A stretch of 64,000 bases of DNA, from assembly GCF_000092125.1 (NCBI RefSeq), contig NC_014212.1:1136001-1200000 (forward strand), read 5' to 3'. The notes under the pieces are model-generated. The model had not been told where the DNA came from. It did no database searches and saw only the letters and a list, made by a program, of their open reading frames with translations. Below, piece by piece: positions 26,027-34,296 of the stretch. The stretch is from Allomeiothermus silvanus DSM 9946 (GTDB lineage Bacteria; Deinococcota; Deinococci; Deinococcales; Thermaceae). Numbering within the stretch: the stretch's first letter is position 1; each line of letters begins with the position of its first letter. The position numbers and the translations under genes were made by a program.

Positions 26027-27223
26027 TTATTTGCCCGCGATGCCCTTGCGAATCTCCGCTACCATGTCGTCGACGATCTTCTGGACGTTCGTATCCGGCT
26101 TCTGGATGGCCTGCTGGATGGCATTGCCCCAGGGGCCCCAGACCTTACCCATCTCGGGGATGTTGGGCATGGGGGTACCGCTGGCGATCACCGGCGAGAA
26201 CCCAGCCACTACGGGATCGTCCTTGAGGCGGGCCACGGCAGCCTTGGAGACCGGGATGCGCCCTCCGGCTTGGTTGAAGGAGATTTGGCTTTGTTCGCTT
26301 ACGAGGAGCTTAGCAAAGTTAGCGGCAGCGGTCTTGTTCTTGGAGTAGGCATTGATGGCTACCCCCTGTACACCTACAAAAGGCTTCCAGGCCGAGCCAC
26401 CGGGCGGAGCGGGGAAGGATGCGATCCCAAAGTCGATTTTAGCTTTCTTGTAGTCACCGATAGCCCAGGGGCCATTGATGATCATGGCCAAAGAGCCGTC
26501 TTTGAAGGCTCCGTCAGCCACCCCGTAATCCACGCCCTCGGGGACCAGCTTGTACTTGTACCGCAGATCCTTGATGAAGTTCAGGGCCTTGACCCCAGCC
26601 TCCCCGCCTAGGCGTACTTCGCTGGTATTGAGGTTTCCCCCGCTGCTGGCGAAAACCGAGGCCCCATAGGCCGCGAAGAAGCCGTAATTGAAGTAAGGAT
26701 CGCCGATATTGTAGAGGAAGCCGAAGGTGTTGCCCTTGGTGTTTTCCTGGGCAACCTTGAGGAATTCATCCCAGGTCTTGGGTGCGGTCTTGACGAACTT
26801 CTTATTGTAGATGAGCGCTACCGACTCGGCGAACATGGGTAAGGCGAAGAGCTGGTTCTTGTAAGAAAGCGCCTGTACCGCTACATCGCTTAGCCCTTGC
26901 AGGTAGCTCGAGGTGGCGTATTTACCCATGGGCTCGAGCACCCCTGCCGAAGCCATGGCGCCTACCCAGTCGTGGGGGATGCTCACGATGAGGTCAGACG
27001 CCTGGCCTTGCGGGGCGCCCAAGATGAACTTGTTCTGAATATCCCCAAACGGCACCTCTACCACTTCTACCTGGGTGCCGCTGGTTTTCTTAAAGGTTTC
27101 CGCCTGTTGCTTGAGCCAGGTGAGCTCGGGGCCGCCGTAGTGGGTCCACACCGTGATCTTGCCCTGGGCCATAGCCAGGCCCATTGCCAACACGGCTGCT
27201 GCTAGAAGACTCCTCTTCATCAC
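26027..27223 (-). CDS. malE: Maltose/maltodextrin-binding protein MalE
   Basis: 398 residues with a secretion signal (MMKRSLLAAAVLAMGLAMAQG). The mature part is a cluster 1 extracellular solute-binding protein: ITVWTHYGGPELTWLKQQ, ALPMFAESVALIYNKKFV, TWDEFLKVA and MIINGPWAIGDYKKA are characteristic. Unlike most Gram-positive-type homologues it has no lipobox, so it should be free in the periplasm. It feeds MalFG and leads the cluster. Confidence 0.9.
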   Translation of the reverse strand: MMKRSLLAAAVLAMGLAMAQGKITVWTHYGGPELTWLKQQAETFKKTSGTQVEVVEVPFGDIQNKFILGAPQGQASDLIVSIPHDWVGAMASAGVLEPMGKYATSSYLQGLSDVAVQALSYKNQLFALPMFAESVALIYNKKFVKTAPKTWDEFLKVAQENTKGNTFGFLYNIGDPYFNYGFFAAYGASVFASSGGNLNTSEVRLGGEAGVKALNFIKDLRYKYKLVPEGVDYGVADGAFKDGSLAMIINGPWAIGDYKKAKIDFGIASFPAPPGGSAWKPFVGVQGVAINAYSKNKTAAANFAKLLVSEQSQISFNQAGGRIPVSKAAVARLKDDPVVAGFSPVIASGTPMPNIPEMGKVWGPWGNAIQQAIQKPDTNVQKIVDDMVAEIRKGIAGK

Positions 27224-27325
27224 TCCTCCTTAGAACTGAACGACGCCAGCACTTTGGCAACGCTTCCACACGCATACAAGACAACCCCAGGTCTTAGCCA
27301 GAACCCCCCATGCTGCGTCGGATAC

Positions 27326-27353
27326 ATTTTATGCCATTTGCCCTGGCCGTAAA
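27326..27353 (-). promoter_or_regulatory. Candidate malE promoter
   Basis: On the minus strand TTTACG (27348-27353) and TAAAAT (27326-27331) are separated by 16 bases, about 100 bases upstream of malE. The rest of the 232-base gap (27224-27455) shows no gene. Confidence 0.4.
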
Positions 27354-27443
27354 GTAGGGACATATCTCCCTCGAGGATGGCTGGGGATTCGATGGCTAGC
27401 GAAAACCTAAACCAAGGCCCGGCGGCACATCGGACCCGTTCTT

Positions 27444-27455
27444 TGAAACGTTTAA
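27444..27455. promoter_or_regulatory. LacI/GalR-type operator candidate
   Basis: TTTGAAACGTTTAAC contains the palindrome AAACGTTT with the central CG typical of LacI-family operators. It lies just after the SDR stop and upstream of the malE promoter, so it could take part in maltose control. Confidence 0.35.
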
Positions 27456-28172
27456 CTACTTTTTAGGTGGTCGGCTGGGGCGCAGTTCGATCTGGCTGGG
27501 GATGGTGCGGGGGTTGCTGGTAAGGAGGTAGCGCACCGCCTCCACAATGTCCTCGGGCTGGATTTTCCACTCGGCTCCGGTGCTGTTACCAGCAAAGGCA
27601 GTGTCTACCGAGCCAGGCAGGATGGTGCTCACCCGGATGCCGTAGTAGCGAAGGTCCTGCATCACTGCCTCAGAGAAGCCGATCAGGCCGAACTTGCTGG
27701 CGTTATAGGCGGCACCCCCGGCGAAGGCGTTTTTCCCGGCCAAGGAGCCGATGTTGATGATATAGCCGCCTCCCCGCCGCAGCAGCGCGGGAATAGCGGC
27801 GCGGGTCATGTAGAAGGGGCCGCTGAGGTTGGTCTCCAGCACCTGCTGCCACTCCTCCGGGCTAAAGTCCTGGACGGGTTTAAAAATCCCCACCCCAGCG
27901 TTGTTGATCAGGTAGTCGAGCCCGCCAAAAGCGGCCTCGAGCTGGGCCACCGCGCGCTCGGCGTCTTGGGGGCGGGTGACGTCTCCAGGCAGGCTCAGCA
28001 CCTCCCCCCCGTTGGGCTGGGCGGATTTAAGTTCTTGCTCCACCTCGGCCAACTGTTCCTGGTTACGGGCGAACAGACCTACCCGCACGCCCTCCCAGGC
28101 CAGGGCTCGGGCTATGCTGAAGCCGATTCCACGGGAAGCCCCAGTGACCAAAGCGACTTTGCCCTTGAGCAT
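27456..28172 (-). CDS. Short-chain dehydrogenase/reductase (SDR)
   Basis: A 238-residue NAD(P)-dependent oxidoreductase of the classical SDR type. The cofactor motif TGASRGIGFSIARAL is at the N-terminus, NNAGVGIF near residue 90, and the catalytic Ser-Tyr-Lys set in GSLAGKNAFAGGAAYNASKFG. The cofactor loop has Arg after the second strand (GLFARNQEQL), suggesting NADPH preference. The substrate is unknown. Confidence 0.85.
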   Translation of the reverse strand: MLKGKVALVTGASRGIGFSIARALAWEGVRVGLFARNQEQLAEVEQELKSAQPNGGEVLSLPGDVTRPQDAERAVAQLEAAFGGLDYLINNAGVGIFKPVQDFSPEEWQQVLETNLSGPFYMTRAAIPALLRRGGGYIINIGSLAGKNAFAGGAAYNASKFGLIGFSEAVMQDLRYYGIRVSTILPGSVDTAFAGNSTGAEWKIQPEDIVEAVRYLLTSNPRTIPSQIELRPSRPPKK

Positions 28173-28264
28173 AGTTACACTGTAAATCTATTCGAGGGAG
28201 TTTGCGAGGGTAGCGAGCGACCCACCACTTGATGGGCGGGCCACGGGCTACTCGGGCAAGGCCT

Positions 28265-28678
28265 TTACTGAGCGGGCTTATACAGGTCCACGCCGCCTGC
28301 TTTGTCCAACGCCTGCTGCAAGAAGGCGGGGTCTACCAGGGGTTTGCTGTTGGGATCGCCCGGCAGGGTTCCGGCGAAGACCTCGAGTACATCGGTGTAG
28401 CCATCGCCGTCGGAGTCTTTGTTGGCCTTGAGCGCATCGTAGAGGGCCTGGCTGATATTGCCCTTGAAGTTTGCGCGCACGTTCTCCCCGAAGGGATTCC
28501 AAGGCGCGCCGCCATTAGGGCTCACGTGGCAGTAAATACAGCCTACGGTGCGGACGTTGTTCTTGTCGGCCACCAGGTGGAATTGGGTGATGGCCTGGAG
28601 GCGGTAGGGGGGACGAGCCACGGCGACGGAGGCGACCAACAAACCGAGCAAGGCTATAGCCAACCAAAATTTCTGCAT
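28265..28678 (-). CDS. Periplasmic mono-haem c-type protein with calcium-type repeat
   Basis: 137 residues with signal peptide (MQKFWLAIALLGLLVASVAVA). One haem-binding motif CIYCH lies near residue 47, followed by NGGAPWNPFGENVRANF. A DSDGDGYTD loop resembles the thrombospondin type 3/EF-hand calcium site. The protein belongs to a patch of secreted redox or metal proteins. No specific partner can be named. Confidence 0.7.
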   Translation of the reverse strand: MQKFWLAIALLGLLVASVAVARPPYRLQAITQFHLVADKNNVRTVGCIYCHVSPNGGAPWNPFGENVRANFKGNISQALYDALKANKDSDGDGYTDVLEVFAGTLPGDPNSKPLVDPAFLQQALDKAGGVDLYKPAQ

Positions 28679-28997
28679 ACGTCCTCCTTAAGGCACTGTG
28701 ACAGAACTTTCTACGTGACCTACAACTCCAGCTATTACCGGTTAGGGATTCACCGTGATCCTTCCGACCATCCCCGTGGTGCTGCTGGGGGTTGCATGGA
28801 TCTCACAGTAGTACTCGTATTCTCCGGCAAGATTCAGCACCCGCTTTTTAGGAGTATTGACGACGAAATCACTTGAGGAAATATCCAAGTCCGCTGCATT
28901 AACCCCAGCAGGAATGGTCTTGAACTTTACGCTGTGAAAACCACCTTTATTGATGAAAGTTACCGAACCCCCTTTCTTGAGGGTAACGTTATTTGGG

Positions 28998-30089
28998 TAG
29001 GAGTTACGCAGTTGCAGTTGACTGGACATTCTTCTGTGTGCTAGGAGGAGAGTGCTTAGCCAAGCTTCTCCAAAGGGGGTGATGCCCATGAACCCACCGA
29101 AGTGCGATGACCTGGACTACATCCACTTTCTCATCGCCGCTCAGCGGGTCTTCACCTGTACCGAGGCCGCTCGCTGTAGTCCAAAGGAGAAGAGCCCTCC
29201 CGCCCATGATGCCTTTACCCGCCTGCTGCAAAGACAGCCGCCCGACACGGCGGCGCTGTGGCAGGAGGCCAAGGCCTTCGTGAAGCTCAGGGAGGGGCTG
29301 CTGATCCTGGACGACACCACCCTGGATAAGCCCTACGCTCGGGACATGGATCTGGTGAGTTACCACTGGAGCGGCAAACACCAAAGGGTGGTTAGGGGCA
29401 TCGCCCTCATGACCCTGCTGTGGACGGAGGGGCAGGCCCTGATCCCCTGCGACTTTCGGGTCTACGACAAGCCCCAGGATGGGAAGAGCAAAAACGACCA
29501 CTTTCAGACCATGCTCCAGAAAGCGAAGGAGCGGGGGTTTCAGCCGGAATATGTCCTGATGGACAGCTGGTATGCCAGCTTGGAGAACCTCAAGGCCATA
29601 GTCAGCTTTGGCTGGCGGTTTCTGACGCGGCTGAAGGGCAACCGCCTGGTCAACCCGGAGGGGAAGGGAAATGTACCCATCCGTGAGGTGGAAATCCCTG
29701 GGGAGGGGAGGGTGGTTCATCTTCGGGGTTTTGGGTTCGTGAGGGTGTTCCGAACGCTCTCCAAGGACGGGGAGGCGGAGTACTGGGCCACGAACCATCT
29801 GGGGATGAGCGAAGAGAAGCGGGCGGAGTTAGAGCGGCAAGGATGGGGGATCGAAGTGTACCATCGGGGGCTCAAGCAGTGCTGTGGGGTGGAGCGGGCC
29901 CAGGTGAGGAAGGCGGTCTCCATCCTGCGGCACCTCCTCCTGGCTTTGCGGGCCTTCCTCCGGCTGGAGGTCTACCGGCTGCGCAGGGGGGTGAGCTGGT
30001 ACGAGGCCAAGGCGTCCATTGTTCGCGAGGCAATACGAAGTTATCTCGCCCATCCCCTCCACATCCTTCAGCCAACTGCGTAAGTCCTA
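28998..30089 (+). mobile_element. IS701-like insertion sequence, copy E (intact)
   Basis: Ends TAGGAGTTACGCAGTTG and, inverted, TAGGACTTACGCAGTTG; 1092 bp; target repeat TTGGG at 28993-28997 and 30090-30094. It splits the cupredoxin gene. Confidence 0.95.
29088..30083 (+). CDS. IS701-like transposase (intact copy)
   Basis: 331 residues starting [18 protein letters not shown]; an ATG two codons earlier is also possible. Catalytic-type residues lie in LILDDTTLDKPYARD, YVLMDSWYASLEN and WGIEVYHRGLKQCCGVERAQ. The order D, D, E with the Y-(2)-R-(3)-E-(6)-K-like YHRGLKQ end fits the IS4 superfamily, closest to IS701. Copy D is the same protein with a frameshift. Confidence 0.9.
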   Translation: MNPPKCDDLDYIHFLIAAQRVFTCTEAARCSPKEKSPPAHDAFTRLLQRQPPDTAALWQEAKAFVKLREGLLILDDTTLDKPYARDMDLVSYHWSGKHQRVVRGIALMTLLWTEGQALIPCDFRVYDKPQDGKSKNDHFQTMLQKAKERGFQPEYVLMDSWYASLENLKAIVSFGWRFLTRLKGNRLVNPEGKGNVPIREVEIPGEGRVVHLRGFGFVRVFRTLSKDGEAEYWATNHLGMSEEKRAELERQGWGIEVYHRGLKQCCGVERAQVRKAVSILRHLLLALRAFLRLEVYRLRRGVSWYEAKASIVREAIRSYLAHPLHILQPTA

Positions 30090-30306
30090 TTGGGTTGAAC
30101 GCGGCGCTATCGACAGTTTGTATGTCTTGGTTACCAGACGCTGGGGTGCTGTTACCACAAGCCGCCAAGGCCCCACCGATGACCAGCAACAAGGCTACAC
30201 GCTTCATCTTTACCTCCAAAAGGGCGTCCAAATTGGCTGGACCCATGTAGCCTATCACCCCTGATTTCGGGTTAAACCTTGCTAGGTCGCAGATTAAGTA
30301 AAAGGA

Positions 30307-30747
30307 TCACTTCATCTCCACCATGCCACAGGCGATGCTGGCTCCCACCGGTTGGGGGCTGTTGGAGTGGATGTTGACGTAGGTAGTACCCGAGGGGTAC
30401 TTCACGCTTGTGGGAAGTTCGGTAAAGGCCACGGCATACCCCTTGCCGTCGGCAACCAGGTTGGCGAGGCCTACTAGCTTGTCGCCGTTTTGGGCTTGGC
30501 AGTTGGCATCTCCCTTGTCGTTGTAGTGGATGTGATTGGCGTAGCTGCCCGAGCCCGGCTTGAGGCCCTCTACCTGAACGAAGACCTTATGCTCGCCCGA
30601 GGGCAAGGTCATGATCACGGCGGTCCCCTCGATGCCCCCGGCCCCGGTGATGGTGGCATACTGCACCTGTGGCTTTGCCGCCTGCTGAGCCAGGGCCAAC
30701 ACCCCTACCACCGCCAATACCGCGCCGAATCGCGTATACCGGTTCAT
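30307..30747 (-). CDS. Secreted CHRD / Cu,Zn-SOD-like protein
   Basis: 146 residues with a signal peptide (MNRYTRFGAVLAVVGVLALA). The mature part is all-beta and contains NHIHYNDKGDANC and YVNIHSNSPQPVGASIACG, a histidine pattern resembling CHRD and Cu,Zn-superoxide dismutase folds. The usual SOD metal ligands are not all present, so catalytic activity is doubtful. Located beside the cupredoxin and cytochrome genes. Confidence 0.65.
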   Translation of the reverse strand: MNRYTRFGAVLAVVGVLALAQQAAKPQVQYATITGAGGIEGTAVIMTLPSGEHKVFVQVEGLKPGSGSYANHIHYNDKGDANCQAQNGDKLVGLANLVADGKGYAVAFTELPTSVKYPSGTTYVNIHSNSPQPVGASIACGMVEMK

Positions 30748-30821
30748 GTTTTGCCTCCGAGCCTAGATACGCAGGGCGTGGTTGGATGGATTCAACAAGG
30801 TAGCAGAAGTGTCATTGACCC

Positions 30822-32087
30822 CTACTCGAGCACCACGATTTCCCGGGGGGGCGGGCCGTTTCTGTGGGCCTCGAGCAGGGCCCGCAGGGCCTTGCCCCGG
30901 TGCGAGTAGTGGGCCTTTTCCTCCAGGCTCATCTCGGCAAAGGTTTTTCCAGCCTCGGGCACATAGAACAGGGGGTCGTAGCCGAAGCCGCCTTCGCCGC
31001 GTGGAGCTTCCAGGATGAGGCCGTGGGCTTCCCCTCGGTAAGCCTCAAGGTGCCCGTCGGGATAGGCCAATACCAGCACTGCCACAAACTTGGCCCGGCG
31101 CTCCTCGCCTTTGACGTGCCGGAGGCGGTCCAGCAGGTAGAGATTGCGCTCGGTATCGCTGGATTTGCCGCCATAGCGGGCCGAGTACACCCCAGGCTCA
31201 CCTTGCAGGGCTTCCACCTCGAGCCCTGAGTCATCGGCTAGAGCGGGTATCCCCACCTGCTTGGTGGCAAAGGCGGCTTTGAGCATGGCGTTGTCCTCGA
31301 AGGTCGAGCCGTCCTCGTGGGGCAGCTTGAAGGGGTAATCGAGCAACGAGAACAACTGCCAGCCCAGGGGGGCTAGGCCTTCGCGCAGCTCCTTGAATTT
31401 ACCGGCATTAGAAGTGGCTACCAAGACACGCATAGGAGTGGGTTGGGGTGGAGGGGGTTCGGGCTTAGCCTCCGGTTGAGCCGCAGGCATAGAGGGCTGG
31501 AGTCGGGGTTTGCTGGCTTGCTGGGCTTCCACCAAGCGCTCTACTGCCCGCCGCCAGGGGGAGACGGCTTCGCGCTCCTCGGGGGTCATATCGGCTAGGG
31601 TCTTGCTGGCCTCGGTGACGAAGAAAAGAGGGTCATAACCGATTCCGCCCTGATTCTCCATGCGCTGAAGGATAAGGCCAGCGGTCTCGCCCTGGAATAC
31701 CTCGAGCGCCCCCGAAGGCTGGGCTAGGGCCATCACCGTGATGAAGCGGGCCCCACGGCGCTCGATGGGCAGGCCGCGCAGCCGCTCCAAAAGGCGCAGG
31801 TTGCGCTCTAAGGCGGTATTCCAGGGGCCGAAGTGCATCGAGTAGTGCTCGAGCTTGCCGTTTACCTGCAACTCGAACACCGACTCATCGGCGATGGCTG
31901 GAATACCGCTGGCCTTGGCGGCGGCGGCGGCCCGCACCAGGGCGCTATCCAAAGGGCTCAGGTGGGGCACTTCGGGGATGGGCACCTGCTGTTCAGCCAG
32001 CGAAATCACCTGCCAGCCCAACGGGCGCAACAACTCCTGGAGCCGCTGGGCTTTGAGAGGGTTAGTGGTGGTCGCCAGGACACGCAT
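30822..32087 (-). CDS. Tandem RdgB/HAM1 fusion (non-canonical purine NTP pyrophosphatase)
   Basis: 421 residues, about twice the normal length. The C-terminal half (from about 219) has the full active-site set: ATSNAGKFKE, EDGSTFEDNAMLKA, ADDSGLEVEAL, GFGYDPLFYV and YSHRGKA. It should hydrolyse dITP, XTP and similar to the monophosphate. The N-terminal half is homologous (ATTTNPLK, ADESVFELQ, GIGYDPLFFV) but lacks the TFEDNAxxKA and SHRGxA residues, so it looks inactive. A proline-rich linker joins them. It follows rph by 21 bases, a common rph-rdgB pairing. Confidence 0.9.
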   Translation of the reverse strand: MRVLATTTNPLKAQRLQELLRPLGWQVISLAEQQVPIPEVPHLSPLDSALVRAAAAAKASGIPAIADESVFELQVNGKLEHYSMHFGPWNTALERNLRLLERLRGLPIERRGARFITVMALAQPSGALEVFQGETAGLILQRMENQGGIGYDPLFFVTEASKTLADMTPEEREAVSPWRRAVERLVEAQQASKPRLQPSMPAAQPEAKPEPPPPQPTPMRVLVATSNAGKFKELREGLAPLGWQLFSLLDYPFKLPHEDGSTFEDNAMLKAAFATKQVGIPALADDSGLEVEALQGEPGVYSARYGGKSSDTERNLYLLDRLRHVKGEERRAKFVAVLVLAYPDGHLEAYRGEAHGLILEAPRGEGGFGYDPLFYVPEAGKTFAEMSLEEKAHYSHRGKALRALLEAHRNGPPPREIVVLE

Positions 32088-32108
32088 TCCTCTTTAGCCT
32101 ACCCAATA

Positions 32109-32816
32109 TCAGGATAGCGCTTGGTGTATACGGCGCACTAGCTCGGGGATGAAGCCCAGCCCGGTCTCGAGCATCTGCTTGTACACCGGCTGGGGCACTG
32201 CCCGGCCCTCGCCCCCGCCGTGTACCTCGATCACCTCGCCTCCCTGGGTGGCGACCACGGTTAGGTCAGCCCAGGCGTTTTCGTCTTCGACGTGGGTGAG
32301 ATCCAGCAAGATGCGCTCCTCGCCAAACCAGCCTAGGCTGATGGCGGCAAACTCCTGCAAGGGCCACTCGTCCAGGGCCCCTGAGCGCACCATCTTGTCG
32401 AGGGCTTGATGCAAGGCTGCATATCCCCCGATCAAGGAGGCGACGCGGGTTCCTCCATCGGCCTGGAGCACGTCGGCGTCGATCACTACGGTTTTGCCGG
32501 GGAGCGAGCTGAGATCTAGCACCGCCCGGAAGGCCCGCCCCATGAACCGTTGGATCTCAGCAGTGCGCCCTGAGAGCTTTTGCCGCTCGCGCTCCTTGCG
32601 TTCTTTGGTGGAGCGGGGCAGCAGGTTGTACTCGGTCATCAGCCAGCCTTCGCGTGGTCTGACATGGCGGGGAACCCCGTCGGTGAGGGAGACTGTAACC
32701 AGCACCTTGGTGTGGCCCAATTCTACCAACGCTGAGCCCTCGGCGTAGAGGTTATATCCGGTATGAATGGAGAGCGGACGCATTTCGAGGGGGGCACGGC
32801 CATCTTTACGGTTCAT
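32109..32816 (-). CDS. rph: Ribonuclease PH
   Basis: A 235-residue phosphorolytic 3'-5' exoribonuclease that trims tRNA 3' ends. Typical features are GSALVELGHTKVLVTVSLTDGVPRH near the N-terminus, the phosphate-site segment MTEYNLLPRSTKER, FMGRAFRAVLDL and VIDADVLQADGGTRVASLIGG. Length and order match the family. It heads a two-gene unit with the RdgB fusion. Confidence 0.95.
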   Translation of the reverse strand: MNRKDGRAPLEMRPLSIHTGYNLYAEGSALVELGHTKVLVTVSLTDGVPRHVRPREGWLMTEYNLLPRSTKERKERERQKLSGRTAEIQRFMGRAFRAVLDLSSLPGKTVVIDADVLQADGGTRVASLIGGYAALHQALDKMVRSGALDEWPLQEFAAISLGWFGEERILLDLTHVEDENAWADLTVVATQGGEVIEVHGGGEGRAVPQPVYKQMLETGLGFIPELVRRIHQALS

Positions 32817-32917
32817 CTAAGGCTGAATCGTACCATGCCGACACCAAGAAAATCTTCTGGTTCTGCAGCTGGAAGAGGGTCAATACCCGCCCACGCTTGG
32901 GAAATGGGAGGTGTAAC

Positions 32918-34057
32918 TGAACCCGGACAAACACATGTGAGACTCTAAGCTGGGATAAAAAGAGGGGAACCGACCAGGAAAGGAGGTTCCCCAGGTGCAG
33001 TTTACCACCGTTGGCCGAGAGATATGGAGAGGCGCTAGACAAGCACAGAGGCTGGCCGAGGCCAACGCAAGCGACCCAGAGGTCCAGGAACGTCTGCGCA
33101 AGCTCCGACTGGTCAAAGCCCTGCGTGAAAGTAAAAAGAGCTGGAAGGAGATCCAGGACCTGGTCGGGATCAGCCGGGCCACCTACCACCGCTGGCAAAA
33201 AGCCCTAAAAGAAAAGGGCCTGGCTGGACTCAAACCCCGCTCCCGCCGCCCTAAGCACCTGCGCACAAAGGTCCACTGGACCCCAGGGCTGCTCATTAGA
33301 ATAGAAACTCTCCGCAAGGAAAACCCCACCTGGGGACGCTGGTCCATCTGGCTTACCCTCCGCAAGGAGGGTTTCCAGATGAGCGAACGCACGGTGGGGC
33401 GCATCCTGGCCTACCTGGAGAAGCACCGACGTATCGAGAGCGTGGCCGGCTACCTGGCCCGGACTCAAAGAGGGAAGCTAAAGCGAAGGGTAAACCGGCC
33501 CTACGCCAAAAGGAAGCCCCGAGGATACGAGGCCAGGGCTCCTGGGGACCTGGTCCAGGTGGACACCCTCACCCTGACCTTAGGACCGGGAAGCATGGTC
33601 AAGCACTTCTCGGCGATTGACCTCCATAGCCGGTTTGTCCTGGCGGAGGTGCACAGCCGGGCCACGGCTAAGCTTTCTGAGGGGTTCTTGTCCTTGCTTC
33701 TGGCCAGGGCCCCTTTTCCCATCCGGGCCATCCAGGTGGATGGGGGCAGCGAGTTCATGGCCGAGTTTGAGGAGGCCTGCTGTGCTCTGGGGATTGCCTT
33801 GTTTGTGCTACCGCCGAGGAGTCCTAAACTCAATGGTCACGTGGAGCGGATGCAGCGGACCTTCAAGGAGGAGTTCTACACCCGGCCTTTGCCCACCCCG
33901 CTCAGCGAGCTGCAGGCAGAGCTGGATACCTACCTGGACTACTACAACCGCCGAAGGCCTCACATGGCCCTGGGGGGTCTTGCTCCGCTGGAGTTTTTGG
34001 CTAAGATGCAAGAGGAGTCGGTTCCTCAAAGAGTCTCAAATGTGTTGACCGATTACA
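32918..34057 (+). mobile_element. IS481-like insertion sequence, copy F
   Basis: A full 1140-bp copy with target repeat GTAAC (32913-32917 and 34058-34062). It is inserted between rph and tRNA-Thr, directly upstream of the tRNA promoter. Confidence 0.95.
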
Positions 34058-34134
34058 GTAACTTGCCTCCCGGGCGTTCGCTCGCTAAAATACCTAAGCG
34101 TTCGCCTTCGGGCGGGTCAGACTTGCCGAAGTAG
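32995..34134 (+). CDS. IS481-like DDE transposase (copy F)
   Basis: Identical to the other copies through NVLTDY, with HTH and DDE motifs intact. The frame then leaves the element and adds SNLPPGRSLAKIPKRS and a few more residues; its TAG lies inside the first bases of the tRNA-Thr gene. Confidence 0.85.
   Translation: MQFTTVGREIWRGARQAQRLAEANASDPEVQERLRKLRLVKALRESKKSWKEIQDLVGISRATYHRWQKALKEKGLAGLKPRSRRPKHLRTKVHWTPGLLIRIETLRKENPTWGRWSIWLTLRKEGFQMSERTVGRILAYLEKHRRIESVAGYLARTQRGKLKRRVNRPYAKRKPRGYEARAPGDLVQVDTLTLTLGPGSMVKHFSAIDLHSRFVLAEVHSRATAKLSEGFLSLLLARAPFPIRAIQVDGGSEFMAEFEEACCALGIALFVLPPRSPKLNGHVERMQRTFKEEFYTRPLPTPLSELQAELDTYLDYYNRRRPHMALGGLAPLEFLAKMQEESVPQRVSNVLTDYSNLPPGRSLAKIPKRSPSGGSDLPK
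34063..34091 (+). promoter_or_regulatory. tRNA-Thr promoter
   Basis: TTGCCT (34063-34068), a 17-base spacer and TAAAAT (34086-34091). IS copy F ends five bases before the -35 box, leaving the core intact. A CGCC-TTCG-GGCG hairpin follows in the leader. Confidence 0.7.
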
Positions 34135-34199
34135 CTCAGCGGTAGAGCACTCGATTCGTAATCGAGCGGTCGTGGGTTCAAATCCCACCTTCGGCTCCA
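34125..34199 (+). tRNA. tRNA-Thr (anticodon CGT)
   Basis: The acceptor stem GCCGAAG pairs with CTTCGGC, followed by T and an encoded CCA. The anticodon stem CTCGA/TCGAG encloses the loop TTCGTAA with anticodon CGT, reading ACG. The T arm contains GGTTCAAAT. The phage integrase gene lies just downstream, so the 3' half of this gene is the likely attachment site. Confidence 0.95.
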
Positions 34200-34231
34200 A
34201 AAAGATATCCGTGTAGAACGGTGTAAAATGC

Positions 34232-34264
34232 AATAACCGGGAGTTGCAATGACTCCCGGTTATT
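34232..34264. terminator. Hairpin between tRNA-Thr and integrase
   Basis: AATAACCGGGAGT pairs perfectly with ACTCCCGGTTATT (13 bp) around a 7-base loop. It lies between the convergent tRNA and integrase genes and can terminate either. Confidence 0.7.
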
Positions 34265-34269
34265 GATTC

Positions 34270-34291
34270 CTGACGGCAACCTGACGGCAAC
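34270..34291. repeat. Two tandem 11-mers next to the integrase gene
   Basis: CTGACGGCAAC occurs twice head to tail, ending five bases before the integrase stop. Direct repeats in this position can be integrase arm-binding sites. Confidence 0.5.
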
Positions 34292-34296
34292 GCACC

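Larger units (their letters stand above)
28742..30207 (-). pseudogene. Plastocyanin/azurin-like cupredoxin lipoprotein, split by IS copy E
   Basis: Removing IS copy E and one TTGGG repeat joins the N-terminal part (MKRVALLLVIGGALAACGNS, signal peptide with lipobox AAC) to the C-terminal part in frame: DSAAFNP then NNVTLKKGGSVTFINKG. The copper ligands are visible: His in GGFHSVKF, then Cys, His and Met in YYCEIHATPSSTTGMVG. The restored protein of about 140 residues would be a lipid-anchored electron carrier next to the cytochrome gene. As it stands it cannot be made complete. Confidence 0.85.
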
